Source: Imperialibacter sp963977595
GTDB taxonomy: Bacteria; Bacteroidota; Bacteroidia; Cytophagales; Cyclobacteriaceae
Length of the DNA stretch: 64,000 bases
Direction: 5' to 3'
NCBI RefSeq assembly: GCF_048007035.1
Contig: NZ_CP180355.1
Coordinates: forward strand, 2,852,001 to 2,916,000
In this document: positions 1 to 7,914 of the stretch, piece by piece
Position numbering within the stretch: position 1 is the first letter of the stretch
How the letters are laid out: the number at the start of each line of letters is the position of its first letter
The notes under the pieces: generated by a model
The model's input: only the letters and a program-made list of their open reading frames with translations
What the model was told of the DNA's origin: nothing
Databases searched by the model: none
Translations under genes and position numbers: made by a program

Positions 1-709
1 CAAGCTTTTCCATTTTTTTGGCCGGGAGCTGATCAAGCGAAGCTTCGTTATCCTCTATTTTTGAGATAGTTATTTTCTTTCGCAGCACTATTGTCGACCC
101 ATGCTTGTCGCCGTCTTCACTATCCCATTCGAAGAAGTAACCATTGTCGCCACCCATTTCGAACCGCTGTCCGAAAACTTCCCTCAGCGAGTCGATATCA
201 AATGGGGTTAGCTTCGTACTGAAGAGGCTATCCATCCCTCCAAACATCCAAACAGCATCTTCAGAGGCTTTAGGGGCTCTAAAAACATATGATTGCGCTC
301 CATCCGTCCCATTGAACTGAAATGTTCCCGAACCATCGAAAAAGAAAGACTTTAATGAGTCGGAGTCCGAGAGAATATGTATTCGCTCTTTTACACCCGG
401 AGACTGAGACTGATCCAGAATGATGGTATGTAAGCCTTCTTCTTTATCATTGTCGTAAAAGTGCACATCCAGCTTATTCTCATCCAGAAAAGCCTTGAGC
501 TCTTCGTCGGCCAGCATCTCCTCTCTGGTCTTATATTCCTTCTTGAAAGTCTTGGTGCTTCCGTCTTCATCAGTCCGCAACTCCACATGGATACTTTTGT
601 CTTTTGACTGTTCAATAGTGGTTTGCTTTTGGGCCAGAGCTCCACCAGCCAACAATACGAAGACCGGGAGCAAAAGCCTTATTCTTTTTGTTACTGTCAT
701 AGTTTTCAT
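1..709 (-). CDS. Secreted acidic protein of unknown function (3' end cut off)
   Basis: The frame runs off the left edge of the window, so the C-terminus is missing and about 236 residues are visible. It begins with a typical signal peptide (KRIRLLLPVFVLLAGGALA, cleavage before Gln). The mature part is rich in Asp, Glu, Lys and Ser and has no domain I recognise. Two in-frame ATGs exist, at 709 and 700; 709 is used here because a -7 like element (TACATTTG, 727-734) would start a transcript just upstream of it. The gene is divergent from the sensor kinase at 832, with 122 bases between the starts, so the kinase-regulator pair may control it or sense its product. That link is inference from position only. 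Confidence 0.75.
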   Translation of the reverse strand, partial: MKTMTVTKRIRLLLPVFVLLAGGALAQKQTTIEQSKDKSIHVELRTDEDGSTKTFKKEYKTREEMLADEELKAFLDENKLDVHFYDNDKEEGLHTIILDQSQSPGVKERIHILSDSDSLKSFFFDGSGTFQFNGTDGAQSYVFRAPKASEDAVWMFGGMDSLFSTKLTPFDIDSLREVFGQRFEMGGDNGYFFEWDSEDGDKHGSTIVLRKKITISKIEDNEASLDQLPAKKMEKL

Positions 710-726
710 AGTTCGTAGTGTTTAAC

Positions 727-734
727 CAAATGTA
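727..734 (-). promoter_or_regulatory. Candidate -7 element (TACATTTG) for the secreted protein
   Basis: On the minus strand the sequence TACATTTG fits the Bacteroidota -7 consensus TAnnTTTG exactly and lies 18 bases before the ATG at 709. I do not see a matching TTG -33 element at the usual 17-23 base spacing, so this is a weak call. Confidence 0.3.
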
Positions 735-819
735 CTCCGATGAGCAAAGCGGGGATGTTAAAGCATGGTTAATTGTTGTTAAAAAAGGTTAAAAGCGAAC
801 CAGTTAGGTATCTAGAGCG

Positions 820-827
820 TAAATTTG
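820..827 (+). promoter_or_regulatory. Candidate -7 element (TAAATTTG) directly before the kinase start
   Basis: The octamer matches TAnnTTTG and ends at 827; the kinase ATG begins at 832. If transcription starts the usual few bases after this element, the mRNA would have almost no leader. No convincing TTG lies at the expected -33 spacing, so the element may be chance. Confidence 0.3.
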
Positions 828-831
828 GAGC

Positions 832-2463
832 ATGAGTAAGAACACCCTTCGTTGGATCATAGCGCTAATGAGCGTAGCCCTTATTGGGCTGGTAGCCTTC
901 CAGCTTTACTGGATTGATGCTGTGATAGAGGTGAATCAGGAGCGCTTCAGAAAGGACGTGCAAACTGCCCTGACCAACGCCGTGGACAAGCTGGAAAGGC
1001 AAGAGGCCATGCTGGTGGCTTTCGACAATTTCAATTCCAATATCAAGTTCAGAAGTGTCACGCCCATGGCCCCGGGCAATGTCAGGTATATTGAGAGCAC
1101 CTATAAAAAATGGGAGGTGAAGAGTGGAGAAGAACCGGTTGAAGCTTCTCAAAAGGTGAAAAAGCTCCCTTATAGTGTGCAGTACCAATTCGAATCAAAT
1201 GAAGGCGATAATATCTATGTCGTTCAGGACACGTCTGTTCTTGTAGTGCCATCATCACCCGGCGACGGATTCAGTGGCTTCACATTTACTTCAGAAATCG
1301 GCGACTCTACGCATTTTGCCGTTGGGCAGTATAAGAAAACCATACAAAAAGCAGCTCAAAAAACTGAAATGATCCAGGTGGCGCTGCACGAGCTGCTTTT
1401 TGAGAAACCCACCATCTCCAATAGGATCGACCCACATCAGCTTGATTCTCTGCTGGCTTCGGAGCTTGAAAATAAAGGTATTAACACCGAGTACGACTAC
1501 AGCATTGTTGATGAGGAGTCAGGCAAGATTGTTTTGGCCTCCACCAACTATCAACCGAAAACAAGGCGGCACACGGAATTCAGGGCCAGCCTCTTCCCCA
1601 ACGACTTGCTGGGTGAGGGCAGCACCCTGCTGATAAGCTTCCCCAACCAAAAATCGTTTTTGCTTCAGAAGATTTGGACCAGCATGGCCTCCTCAGCCGT
1701 GCTTTTGGTGACAATCATCTTTTGCTTTGGCTATGCCGTGCAAACCATCATCAAGCAAAAGAAAATATCGGAGATAAAGAACGACTTCATTAACAACATG
1801 ACCCATGAGTTCAAAACGCCCATCTCAACGGTCGCCCTGGCTTGCGAAGCTCTGCAGGATGAGCAGGTGGCCGTTCAGCCAACCTTTCAAAAACGTTATC
1901 TGAAAATTATTTCTGAGGAGAACAAACGCCTCGGCCTTCAGGTAGAAAAGGTGCTTCAAATGGCCGCACTCGACAGAAAAGATTTCAGGCTTAAACTGGA
2001 AAGCGTGGACATCAATGACCTGATCGAAAAGGCCATTGACAATGTGGCGCTTCAGGTGCAAAAACGAAACGGAACAATCACCACCGAGATGAAAGCCAAT
2101 CCGGCCAAAATACCCGGGGATCAAATGCACTTAACTAATATCATACACAACCTGCTCGACAACGCCAATAAGTATTCGCCCGAAGACCCCGAAATTCTGG
2201 TTAAAACTTCTAATAACAAAAATGGGATTATCATCACGGTGGAAGACCATGGGCTGGGGATGAGCAAAGAGTCTGTTCAGAAGATATTTGACCGGTTCTA
2301 CCGGGTGCCTACAGGCAACCTGCACGACGTTAAAGGTTTTGGGCTTGGCCTTGCCTATGTGAAAACTATGGTGGAAGCGCATGGAGGCACGATTGAAGTA
2401 AAAAGTGAGCTAAAAAAAGGAAGTACATTCGAAATACATCTACCCTATGGAAGTGAAGCCTAA
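832..2463 (+). CDS. Membrane sensor histidine kinase
   Basis: This is a 543-residue two-component sensor kinase. A membrane segment at about residues 7-27 and another at about 280-305 enclose a periplasmic sensor region of roughly 250 residues that I cannot assign to a named domain. The H-box reads NNMTHEFKTPI with the phospho-acceptor at His325. The N-box (HNLLDNANKYSPED), G1 (EDHGLGM), F-box (FDRFYRV) and G2 (GFGLGLAYV) motifs are intact, so the ATPase should be active. The layout resembles the RprX-type kinases of Bacteroidota. The stop overlaps the start of the response regulator by 17 bases, which implies coupled translation of a cognate pair. A -7 like element (TAAATTTG, 820-827) ends only five bases before the ATG. 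Confidence 0.95.
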   Translation: MSKNTLRWIIALMSVALIGLVAFQLYWIDAVIEVNQERFRKDVQTALTNAVDKLERQEAMLVAFDNFNSNIKFRSVTPMAPGNVRYIESTYKKWEVKSGEEPVEASQKVKKLPYSVQYQFESNEGDNIYVVQDTSVLVVPSSPGDGFSGFTFTSEIGDSTHFAVGQYKKTIQKAAQKTEMIQVALHELLFEKPTISNRIDPHQLDSLLASELENKGINTEYDYSIVDEESGKIVLASTNYQPKTRRHTEFRASLFPNDLLGEGSTLLISFPNQKSFLLQKIWTSMASSAVLLVTIIFCFGYAVQTIIKQKKISEIKNDFINNMTHEFKTPISTVALACEALQDEQVAVQPTFQKRYLKIISEENKRLGLQVEKVLQMAALDRKDFRLKLESVDINDLIEKAIDNVALQVQKRNGTITTEMKANPAKIPGDQMHLTNIIHNLLDNANKYSPEDPEILVKTSNNKNGIIITVEDHGLGMSKESVQKIFDRFYRVPTGNLHDVKGFGLGLAYVKTMVEAHGGTIEVKSELKKGSTFEIHLPYGSEA

Positions 2464-3145
2464 ATTGTTAATCGTTGAAGATGATCCGAATTTGGGCCAG
2501 ATCCTAAGGGAGTACCTGGAGGTAAAGGGCTACGAACCAACCCTCTGCACCGATGGAGAGGCAGGGTTTACAACCTTTGCCCGCAATAGCTTCGATATGT
2601 GCATTCTCGATGTGATGATGCCTAAGAAGGACGGGTTTACCCTTGCCAGAGAAATACGAGAGAAAAGCAAAACCGTCCCCATTATCTTTCTAACGGCCAA
2701 ATCGATGAAAGATGATACCATCGAAGGCCTGAAGATTGGTGCTGACGATTATTTAACAAAGCCGTTTTCAATGGAAGAGCTACTTCTTCGAATGAAGGCG
2801 ATCTTTAGAAGGACTCATGTGCATGGTAATGGTGAGGAAACGAATCTTCAGTTCGAAATTGGCAGCTTATATTTTGACGCCCACCTTAATTTGCTGAAAA
2901 GCCCCAGGCAAGAAATCAAGCTTACTTCAAAAGAAAATTCCCTTCTTCTTCTTTTCTGCCAAAACCTCAACAAAACGGTTGACAGGGCAGAGGCGCTCAT
3001 GAAAATATGGCACGACGACAGCTATTTTAACGCCAGAAGCATGGATGTATACATTGCGAAGCTTCGTAAATACCTGAAAGAAGACGAACGCCTCAAAATT
3101 CTTACCGTGCATGGCCAGGGCTTCAAGCTTGTGGAGCTCAAATAG
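2447..3145 (+). CDS. OmpR-family response regulator
   Basis: This 232-residue protein has a receiver domain (residues about 6-120) followed by an OmpR/PhoB winged-helix DNA-binding domain (about 135-230). The acidic pocket Glu11-Asp12-Asp13, phospho-acceptor Asp55 (CILDVMMPKKDG), the conserved Thr (FLTAKS) and Lys of TKPF are all present. The C-terminal part shows the winged-helix features LTSKENSLL and RSMDVYIAKLRKYL. It overlaps the kinase gene by 17 bases, so it is the partner of that kinase. It resembles RprY-like regulators of Bacteroidota; the target genes are unknown, with the divergent secreted protein as the nearest candidate. Confidence 0.95.
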   Translation: MEVKPKLLIVEDDPNLGQILREYLEVKGYEPTLCTDGEAGFTTFARNSFDMCILDVMMPKKDGFTLAREIREKSKTVPIIFLTAKSMKDDTIEGLKIGADDYLTKPFSMEELLLRMKAIFRRTHVHGNGEETNLQFEIGSLYFDAHLNLLKSPRQEIKLTSKENSLLLLFCQNLNKTVDRAEALMKIWHDDSYFNARSMDVYIAKLRKYLKEDERLKILTVHGQGFKLVELK

Positions 3146-3298
3146 ATTTTGTATTTTCTGTTCAGTTTGTATTGCAGCCTGGCTAAACAAACATTTCCGG
3201 TAGTTTTAACCCCTGACCGAATTCTGGAAAATATAATTAAAGGCGAGGGTCTCTACCGCTAAAGTTTACTATTTTCACGGGCTCAACAATTTATATAT

Positions 3299-4030
3299 AT
3301 GATACAGCTTGTACCATCCATAACAGTGATGAAGGGAAAGTCAGTGCGCCTTACTAAAGGAGACTTTTCCAGTGAGACCATTTATGATGAGCCTCCTTTG
3401 GATGTTGCAATGCAGTTTGAACAACATGGCATCGAAAGGGTGTACCTGGTTGATCTTGAGGGGTCAAAAAAGGGCAGTCCCGTTAACTATCATGTGCTGG
3501 AGGCGATGGCCGGACACACCAAGCTTAAAATTAACTACGCAGGTGGTGTTCACACCGATGGCGATATTTTGAAGCTGATTGAGTTTGGTGCAGACAGCAT
3601 TACTTCCGCCACCATGGCCGTTTACAAGCCGGAGCTTTTCACCTCATGGCTGATGTCCTACGGCAGAAATAAGATTGCGCTTGGAGCTGACTCGCTCAAT
3701 GGGCAGATTCGGGTAGGTGGCTGGCTGAAAGATACCAGCATAGACCTGTTTGAGCATATTGACTTTTTTTACCAGAACGGCCTCAAATACCTTAAAACTA
3801 CCGACATTTCAAGGGATGGAGTACTTGAAGGCCCGTCTTTCGACCTGTTTGAGCAACTGGTAGCCCGCTTTCCCAACCTCCACATATTTGCCAGCGGCGG
3901 CGTTCGCAATGTTGATGACATCAAGCGCCTGGCCGACATCGGTGTGTATGGTGTCATATTCGGGAAAGCCTACTATGAAGGCAAAATCACACTAAAAGAC
4001 ATTGAGAGCCTGGTAGTAAAGAGTGTCTGA
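3299..4030 (+). CDS. HisA-like TIM-barrel protein lacking the first catalytic Asp
   Basis: The 243-residue protein is a clear relative of HisA, the ProFAR isomerase of histidine synthesis: it shows the RLTKGDF, VDLEGSKKG, AGGV, TTDISRDG and ASGGVRN phosphate-site and barrel signatures in the right order. HisA enzymes use two Asp residues as acid and base (Asp8 and Asp127 in the Thermotoga enzyme). The second is present (Asp131 in IALGADSLNG), but the first, normally in the motif PA-(I/L)-D, is Thr9 here (LVPSITVMKGK). Other his genes are not in the neighbourhood. It may be a paralogue with another substrate or a weakly active isomerase; the annotation hisA would be premature. It stands alone, 153 bases after the response regulator gene. 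Confidence 0.85.
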   Translation: MIQLVPSITVMKGKSVRLTKGDFSSETIYDEPPLDVAMQFEQHGIERVYLVDLEGSKKGSPVNYHVLEAMAGHTKLKINYAGGVHTDGDILKLIEFGADSITSATMAVYKPELFTSWLMSYGRNKIALGADSLNGQIRVGGWLKDTSIDLFEHIDFFYQNGLKYLKTTDISRDGVLEGPSFDLFEQLVARFPNLHIFASGGVRNVDDIKRLADIGVYGVIFGKAYYEGKITLKDIESLVVKSV

Positions 4031-4075
4031 AAAACTACCACGCTTTACCATTCAAAGAATAGTGAATTTCTTTTT

Positions 4076-4090
4076 TGCAACATTGTTGCA
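4076..4090. promoter_or_regulatory. Perfect 7-1-7 palindrome, candidate Fur-family (Zur-like) operator
   Basis: TGCAACATTGTTGCA is a perfect inverted repeat of two 7-base arms around one base. It covers the TTG (4086-4088) that would serve as -33 element of the promoter at 4109, so a bound protein should block transcription of the TonB receptor. The size and symmetry fit Fur-family operators, and a Fur-family gene lies at 18858-19280. That this protein binds here, and which metal is involved, is inference. Confidence 0.6.
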
Positions 4091-4116
4091 TTTAGTATTC
4101 CCTCGCCCTACTTTTG
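4086..4116 (+). promoter_or_regulatory. Bacteroidota-type promoter of the TonB receptor operon
   Basis: TTG (4086-4088) is followed after 20 bases by TACTTTTG (4109-4116), an exact match to TTG-N17-23-TAnnTTTG. Transcription should begin around 4121, which rules out a translation start at the TTG codon of 4114 and favours the TTG at 4144. Confidence 0.6.
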
Positions 4117-4143
4117 TTCTTTACAGAGTTTGATTCAACTGGC

Positions 4144-6459
4144 TTGAGCAAGAAAATCGTAGCGTTTACATGTGTGTTGGTTATGACAAAGGCGAGCGTC
4201 ATTTTCGCTCAAGCCCAGCCCTGTAACCTAACTTTACAGGGCACGGTCATCGACATAACAACCAAAGAGGCGCTGCCCATAGCCGCTATTTGGTTAGTAG
4301 GGCCCGAAAAAGGAACTACCACTGACGAAAAGGGAAGGTTCAATATAAAAGGGCTATGCGCAGGCACCTTCACCGCCGACATTCATTACCTGGGCTATAA
4401 AGAAAAGCACCTGACCATCACGCTTCCGCTACAGAACGAACTTTTCGTTTTGATGGAGGAAGATGACGTGTTGATAGACGAGGTAACCGTGCAGGGTGAA
4501 GCTATTTCGCCTGACAAAACACAATCAGAAGTAACACTATCCGAAACCCAGTTGGCCAGAGCCAGCGGAAAATCATTGGGAGAAAGTTTGCAGGAGCTCC
4601 CCGGAGTCTCAAGTCTCAAAACGGGCCCAACCATTTCCAAGCCAATCATTAACGGACTCCATAGCAACAGAATCCTAATCCTCAACAATGGCCTTCGGCA
4701 GGAAGGTCAGCAATGGGGAACTGAACACGCTCCCGAAATAGATCCAATGATGGCCACGCAAATTTCGGTGGTGAAAGGTGCCGCCGCCGTTCGTTACGGG
4801 CCGGAAGCTATTGGCGGTATTGTGGTGGTGGAACCACCGGCTTTGCCTTATGAGCACAAACACCTCCACGGTAACCTGAGGCTGATGGCCGCCGACAATG
4901 GGAGAATGGGGTCGGCATCGACAACCTTTCAGGGGGGACTGGGCAAAGCAGAATCGGTGGCATGGAGGATACAGGCGACGGGGCGTCGTGCCGGCGACTT
5001 CAAAGCACCCGACTACATGCTCACCAATACTGGTTTAAAAGAGGCGGATTTTTCAGGAGCCATTGGATACAAAAAGAACGACTGGTTGGCGGAGGCCTAT
5101 TACAGCAAGTTTACCACTGAGCTTGGTATTTTACGAAGCGCACACATTGGCAACCTAACCGATCTTCAGGCGGCCTTTGAAAGCGATAGACCACTCATTG
5201 TAGAAGACTTTTCTTACAAAATCGACAACCCAAGGCAGGAGATAAGTCACGATTTGGCAAAGGCAACTTTTGGGAAAAAAGGTCGCCTGGGTGATGTCAA
5301 ACTGGTGTACGGCTACCAAAGGAATATTCGTAAGGAGTTTGACATCAGGCGTGGAGGAAGAGGAGAAACGCCCGCTTTGCACATGGATCTGCTCACCCAC
5401 TCAACCGACCTTATTTGGGAACAACGCACCTGGCAGAAGCTTAGAGGGCAAATCGGCGGAAGCTTTATTTATCAGGAAAACAGGAACGTACCTGGCACAG
5501 GCATCAAGCCGTTGATTCCCAACTACAACAGTGCCACGTCAGGGATGTTTGTCATCGAAAGGTGGATGGAGGATCGCTGGGAGATAGAGGCGGGGCTAAG
5601 GTTTGACAATAGAGCTTTTCAGGTATTTACTTTTGACGAGAACAACGAAGTAATAAGACCTAAATACAATTTCAACAACTTCTCAGGATCAGTAGGCTTA
5701 GTGCTAAAGCCAGCAGATGGATGGAAGGTTACCTCCAACCTCGGCACAGCCTGGCGGCCACCGAATGTGAGCGAGCTCTACAGCCAGGGACTTCACCATG
5801 GAGCGGCCACCATAGAGGAAGGCAACACAGAACTTGACACTGAGCAGGCGCTGAAGTGGGTCAACCAGCTGCTGATTCGCAAAGGCATTTGGTCAGCTGA
5901 AGTGTCGATATATGCACAGGAAATTGACAACTACATCTATCTACAGCCACAGCCGGAACCACGGCTGACTATCCGGGGAGCTTTTCCCGTATACTCTTAC
6001 GTGCAAACGGACGCCTTTATGGCAGGGACAGACATTTCTGTGTCGGCTCAATTGAGCAAGCAATGGCAATACAACCTCAAGGGTTCCATTATCCGTGCTA
6101 AAGACGTTTTGAAAGATGATTATCTCATCTTTATGCCCGGAGACCGTATCCAAAACAGTGCCACCTGGAGCTATCCATTCCAGTCTAAGAAGACATTTTT
6201 TGTTTCAGCCTCGCATAGCCTTGTGCGCAGACAAAACCGCTATCCAGGCGGGGTAGATTATGTAGATCCACCGAAAGGATATCAGCTGTTTGGCCTCAAC
6301 GTGGGCTACGGATCACAGCTGTTTGGCAATGACTACGAAGTTTTTCTTGAGGGTACCAACCTCCTCAATACTTCGTACAGAGAGTACCTAAACCGGTTCA
6401 GGTACTACGCCGACGAACTGGGAAGAACGATCACTATAAGGTTTAACTATAAATTTTAA
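4144..6459 (+). CDS. TonB-dependent outer membrane receptor
   Basis: An outer membrane receptor of about 771 residues. From the TTG at 4144 the protein starts with a signal peptide (SKKIVAFTCVLVMTKASVIFA), then a carboxypeptidase-regulatory-like domain (about residues 30-110), a plug domain (about 115-230, with LPGVSSLKTG and VVKGAAAVRYGPEAIGGIV), and a beta-barrel ending in Phe (IRFNYKF). An in-frame TTG at 4114 lies inside the -7 element and is unlikely. The substrate is not evident from sequence; the Fur-type palindrome in the promoter suggests a metal or metal complex, perhaps zinc. The lipoprotein gene follows after ten bases and is probably co-transcribed. Confidence 0.93.
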   Translation: MSKKIVAFTCVLVMTKASVIFAQAQPCNLTLQGTVIDITTKEALPIAAIWLVGPEKGTTTDEKGRFNIKGLCAGTFTADIHYLGYKEKHLTITLPLQNELFVLMEEDDVLIDEVTVQGEAISPDKTQSEVTLSETQLARASGKSLGESLQELPGVSSLKTGPTISKPIINGLHSNRILILNNGLRQEGQQWGTEHAPEIDPMMATQISVVKGAAAVRYGPEAIGGIVVVEPPALPYEHKHLHGNLRLMAADNGRMGSASTTFQGGLGKAESVAWRIQATGRRAGDFKAPDYMLTNTGLKEADFSGAIGYKKNDWLAEAYYSKFTTELGILRSAHIGNLTDLQAAFESDRPLIVEDFSYKIDNPRQEISHDLAKATFGKKGRLGDVKLVYGYQRNIRKEFDIRRGGRGETPALHMDLLTHSTDLIWEQRTWQKLRGQIGGSFIYQENRNVPGTGIKPLIPNYNSATSGMFVIERWMEDRWEIEAGLRFDNRAFQVFTFDENNEVIRPKYNFNNFSGSVGLVLKPADGWKVTSNLGTAWRPPNVSELYSQGLHHGAATIEEGNTELDTEQALKWVNQLLIRKGIWSAEVSIYAQEIDNYIYLQPQPEPRLTIRGAFPVYSYVQTDAFMAGTDISVSAQLSKQWQYNLKGSIIRAKDVLKDDYLIFMPGDRIQNSATWSYPFQSKKTFFVSASHSLVRRQNRYPGGVDYVDPPKGYQLFGLNVGYGSQLFGNDYEVFLEGTNLLNTSYREYLNRFRYYADELGRTITIRFNYKF

Positions 6460-6469
6460 TTTAACAACG

Positions 6470-7033
6470 ATGAAAACACTATTTGTTTCCAACTTTCTTT
6501 TTGCAACATTGTTGCTTTTAGGTTCTTGTAATGATGACGCTGATCCGGTTATTGAGAATGAAGAAGAGCTTATCACTACTGTCAAGCTCACATTTACGGA
6601 GGGTGACAACTCTTTCGTGGCTGAATGGAAAGATGCCGATGGAGACGGAGCCAACCTGCCAACAGTGGACGACATCTCGCTAGAGGCTGGGAAAACCTAT
6701 GCTGTCTCGGTAGTATTACTCAATGAATCAACCACACCCGCTGACGACATTTCAGCTGAGGTGAGTGAGGAAGGAACCGAACATCAGTTCTTTTTTATCA
6801 CAGGCGATGGCCTTGAGTTGACAACAACATACGACGATCAGGATGCTGACGGATATCCGATTGGTTTGCAGAATACTTTTGTTGCGGGAGCCGCCGGCTC
6901 AGGGACGCTGACTGTGATTTTGAGACACGAACCCAATAAAACTGCGGCGGGTGTAAGGGATGGCGATGCTACCAATGCGGCAGGCGAAACAGACGTTGAA
7001 ACAGCACCTCCTTTCAATGTCACTATCCAATAA
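6470..7033 (+). CDS. Acidic lipoprotein paired with the TonB receptor
   Basis: This is a 187-residue lipoprotein with lipobox LLLGSC (Cys20), so it is anchored in the membrane after cleavage. The mature protein is strongly acidic and contains Asp-rich stretches (ADGDGAN, DDQDADGY) and a single His-Glu containing strand region; I recognise no named domain with certainty, although small proteins of this kind are often encoded beside TonB receptors in Flavobacteria and Cytophagia. It probably works with the receptor at 4144, for example in capturing its ligand. The signal peptide region (bases 6502-6515) repeats 14 of the 15 bases of the promoter palindrome. A strong hairpin terminator follows. 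Confidence 0.85.
   Translation: MKTLFVSNFLFATLLLLGSCNDDADPVIENEEELITTVKLTFTEGDNSFVAEWKDADGDGANLPTVDDISLEAGKTYAVSVVLLNESTTPADDISAEVSEEGTEHQFFFITGDGLELTTTYDDQDADGYPIGLQNTFVAGAAGSGTLTVILRHEPNKTAAGVRDGDATNAAGETDVETAPPFNVTIQ
6502..6516. repeat. Intragenic near copy of the operator palindrome
   Basis: Bases 6502-6516 equal the palindrome at 4076-4090 except for the last base. In a wider frame 6497-6521 agrees with 4071-4095 at 23 of 25 positions, although one copy is promoter DNA and the other encodes part of a signal peptide (FATLLLLG). It may be a second binding site within the operon or a remnant of a duplication. Confidence 0.5.
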
Positions 7034-7052
7034 GGCGATTCCGGGAATAAAA

Positions 7053-7080
7053 AAAGGGCTGAAAAGCCCTTTATATTTTT
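7053..7080. terminator. Rho-independent terminator, probably bidirectional
   Basis: AAAGGGCT (7053-7060), loop GAAA, AGCCCTTT (7065-7072), followed by ATATTTTT. It ends the receptor-lipoprotein operon and sits directly after the stop of the oppositely oriented gene at 7079, with A-rich sequence on the other side as well. Confidence 0.85.
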
Positions 7081-7441
7081 AGTCTGTAGTTCTCGATTCC
7101 TGAGAAAACTCTTCTTCCGACTCTGAGTATTTAAACTTGTACACCAGATAGAATATGAAGTTATAAGAGAGCACCGACGACGAATCAGCTTTGTTGCTCA
7201 AACCTGGCACAATTTCACGACTCTTCTGACTTGAAGCAGTATAGTTAACAGCCTTTGGCTTTTCCTTCACCACAGCAGCCTCTGCTGCTTTCTTGTCCTT
7301 ATCTTCCTGATCGCACTGCTCCTTATTATCTTTTGACTTGTCTTCGCTCCCATCTTCTACAGATGCTGACGCCAAAGAAGGAAGCAGGCAGATACAGCCC
7401 GCAAGTAGTAGTGATCTGAAAATATTCTTGGTATAAATCAT
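7079..7441 (-). CDS. Small secreted, highly charged protein
   Basis: A 120-residue protein with a signal peptide (MIYTKNIFRSLLLAGCICLLPSLASA). The mature protein is dominated by Asp, Glu and Lys in its first half (DGSEDKSKDNKEQCDQEDKDKK), then has a more hydrophobic stretch near the end (SYNFIFYLVYKFKYSE). No known domain is visible. It is a single gene, convergent with the lipoprotein gene and divergent from csaA. Codon-like periodicity and the signal peptide support it as real; the function is unknown. Confidence 0.7.
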   Translation of the reverse strand: MIYTKNIFRSLLLAGCICLLPSLASASVEDGSEDKSKDNKEQCDQEDKDKKAAEAAVVKEKPKAVNYTASSQKSREIVPGLSNKADSSSVLSYNFIFYLVYKFKYSESEEEFSQESRTTD

Positions 7442-7581
7442 ATGTGCTTTAGACCTGAAAGGGAAACCAAGATACTAAAATTTTGTTTAAGATTCCTAAT
7501 GCGTGCATCTAACATTTACCTTTCATCCCTTAATATTAGATTTAACATATTTTTTTTGACTTTCGTATAATTTACTAAACC

Positions 7582-7914
7582 ATGATTGACTGGAGTGACT
7601 TTAAAAAGGTAGACATAAGAGTTGGAACCATTGTGGAAGTGTTGCCATTTCCAAAGGCACGAAAACCTGCCTATATTCTTAAAATTGACCTTGGCGCAGA
7701 GCTAGGTGTGAAACAATCCAGCGCTCAAATCACAGCGCTCTATACTCCGGAGGATTTGGTTGGGAAGCAAATAGTGTGTGTTACCAACTTCCCTCCCAAG
7801 CAAATAGCGAATTTTATGTCTGAAGTACTTGTTACCGGGTTTGCTAACGTGTCAGGTGATATTGTACTTTGCACTCCCGAACTTAAAGTGCCCAATGGCG
7901 CAATGCTGCATTAA
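7582..7914 (+). CDS. csaA: CsaA-type tRNA-binding/chaperone protein
   Basis: The 110-residue protein is one OB-fold domain of the kind found in CsaA and at the C-terminus of methionyl-tRNA synthetase. The motifs DFKKVDIRVGTIVEVLPFPKARKPAY, KQSSAQIT and FPPKQIANFMSEVLVTGF cover the full family length. CsaA from Bacillus has been described as a homodimeric tRNA-binding and protein-export-related chaperone. The stop codon shares its last base with the ATG of the next gene, so the two are translationally linked. Confidence 0.92.
   Translation: MIDWSDFKKVDIRVGTIVEVLPFPKARKPAYILKIDLGAELGVKQSSAQITALYTPEDLVGKQIVCVTNFPPKQIANFMSEVLVTGFANVSGDIVLCTPELKVPNGAMLH

Noticed and set aside
3299..4030. Plain annotation as hisA
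   Set aside because: The first catalytic Asp is replaced by Thr and there is no histidine operon around it, so I name it only HisA-like.
4114..4143. Upstream TTG start for the TonB receptor
   Set aside because: The codon lies inside the -7 promoter element TACTTTTG, and the extra ten residues would precede the signal peptide.
7550..7575. TTGACT and TATAAT before csaA as a sigma-70 promoter
   Set aside because: The two hexamers are only about five bases apart, which cannot form a sigma-70 promoter, and the phylum uses another consensus.
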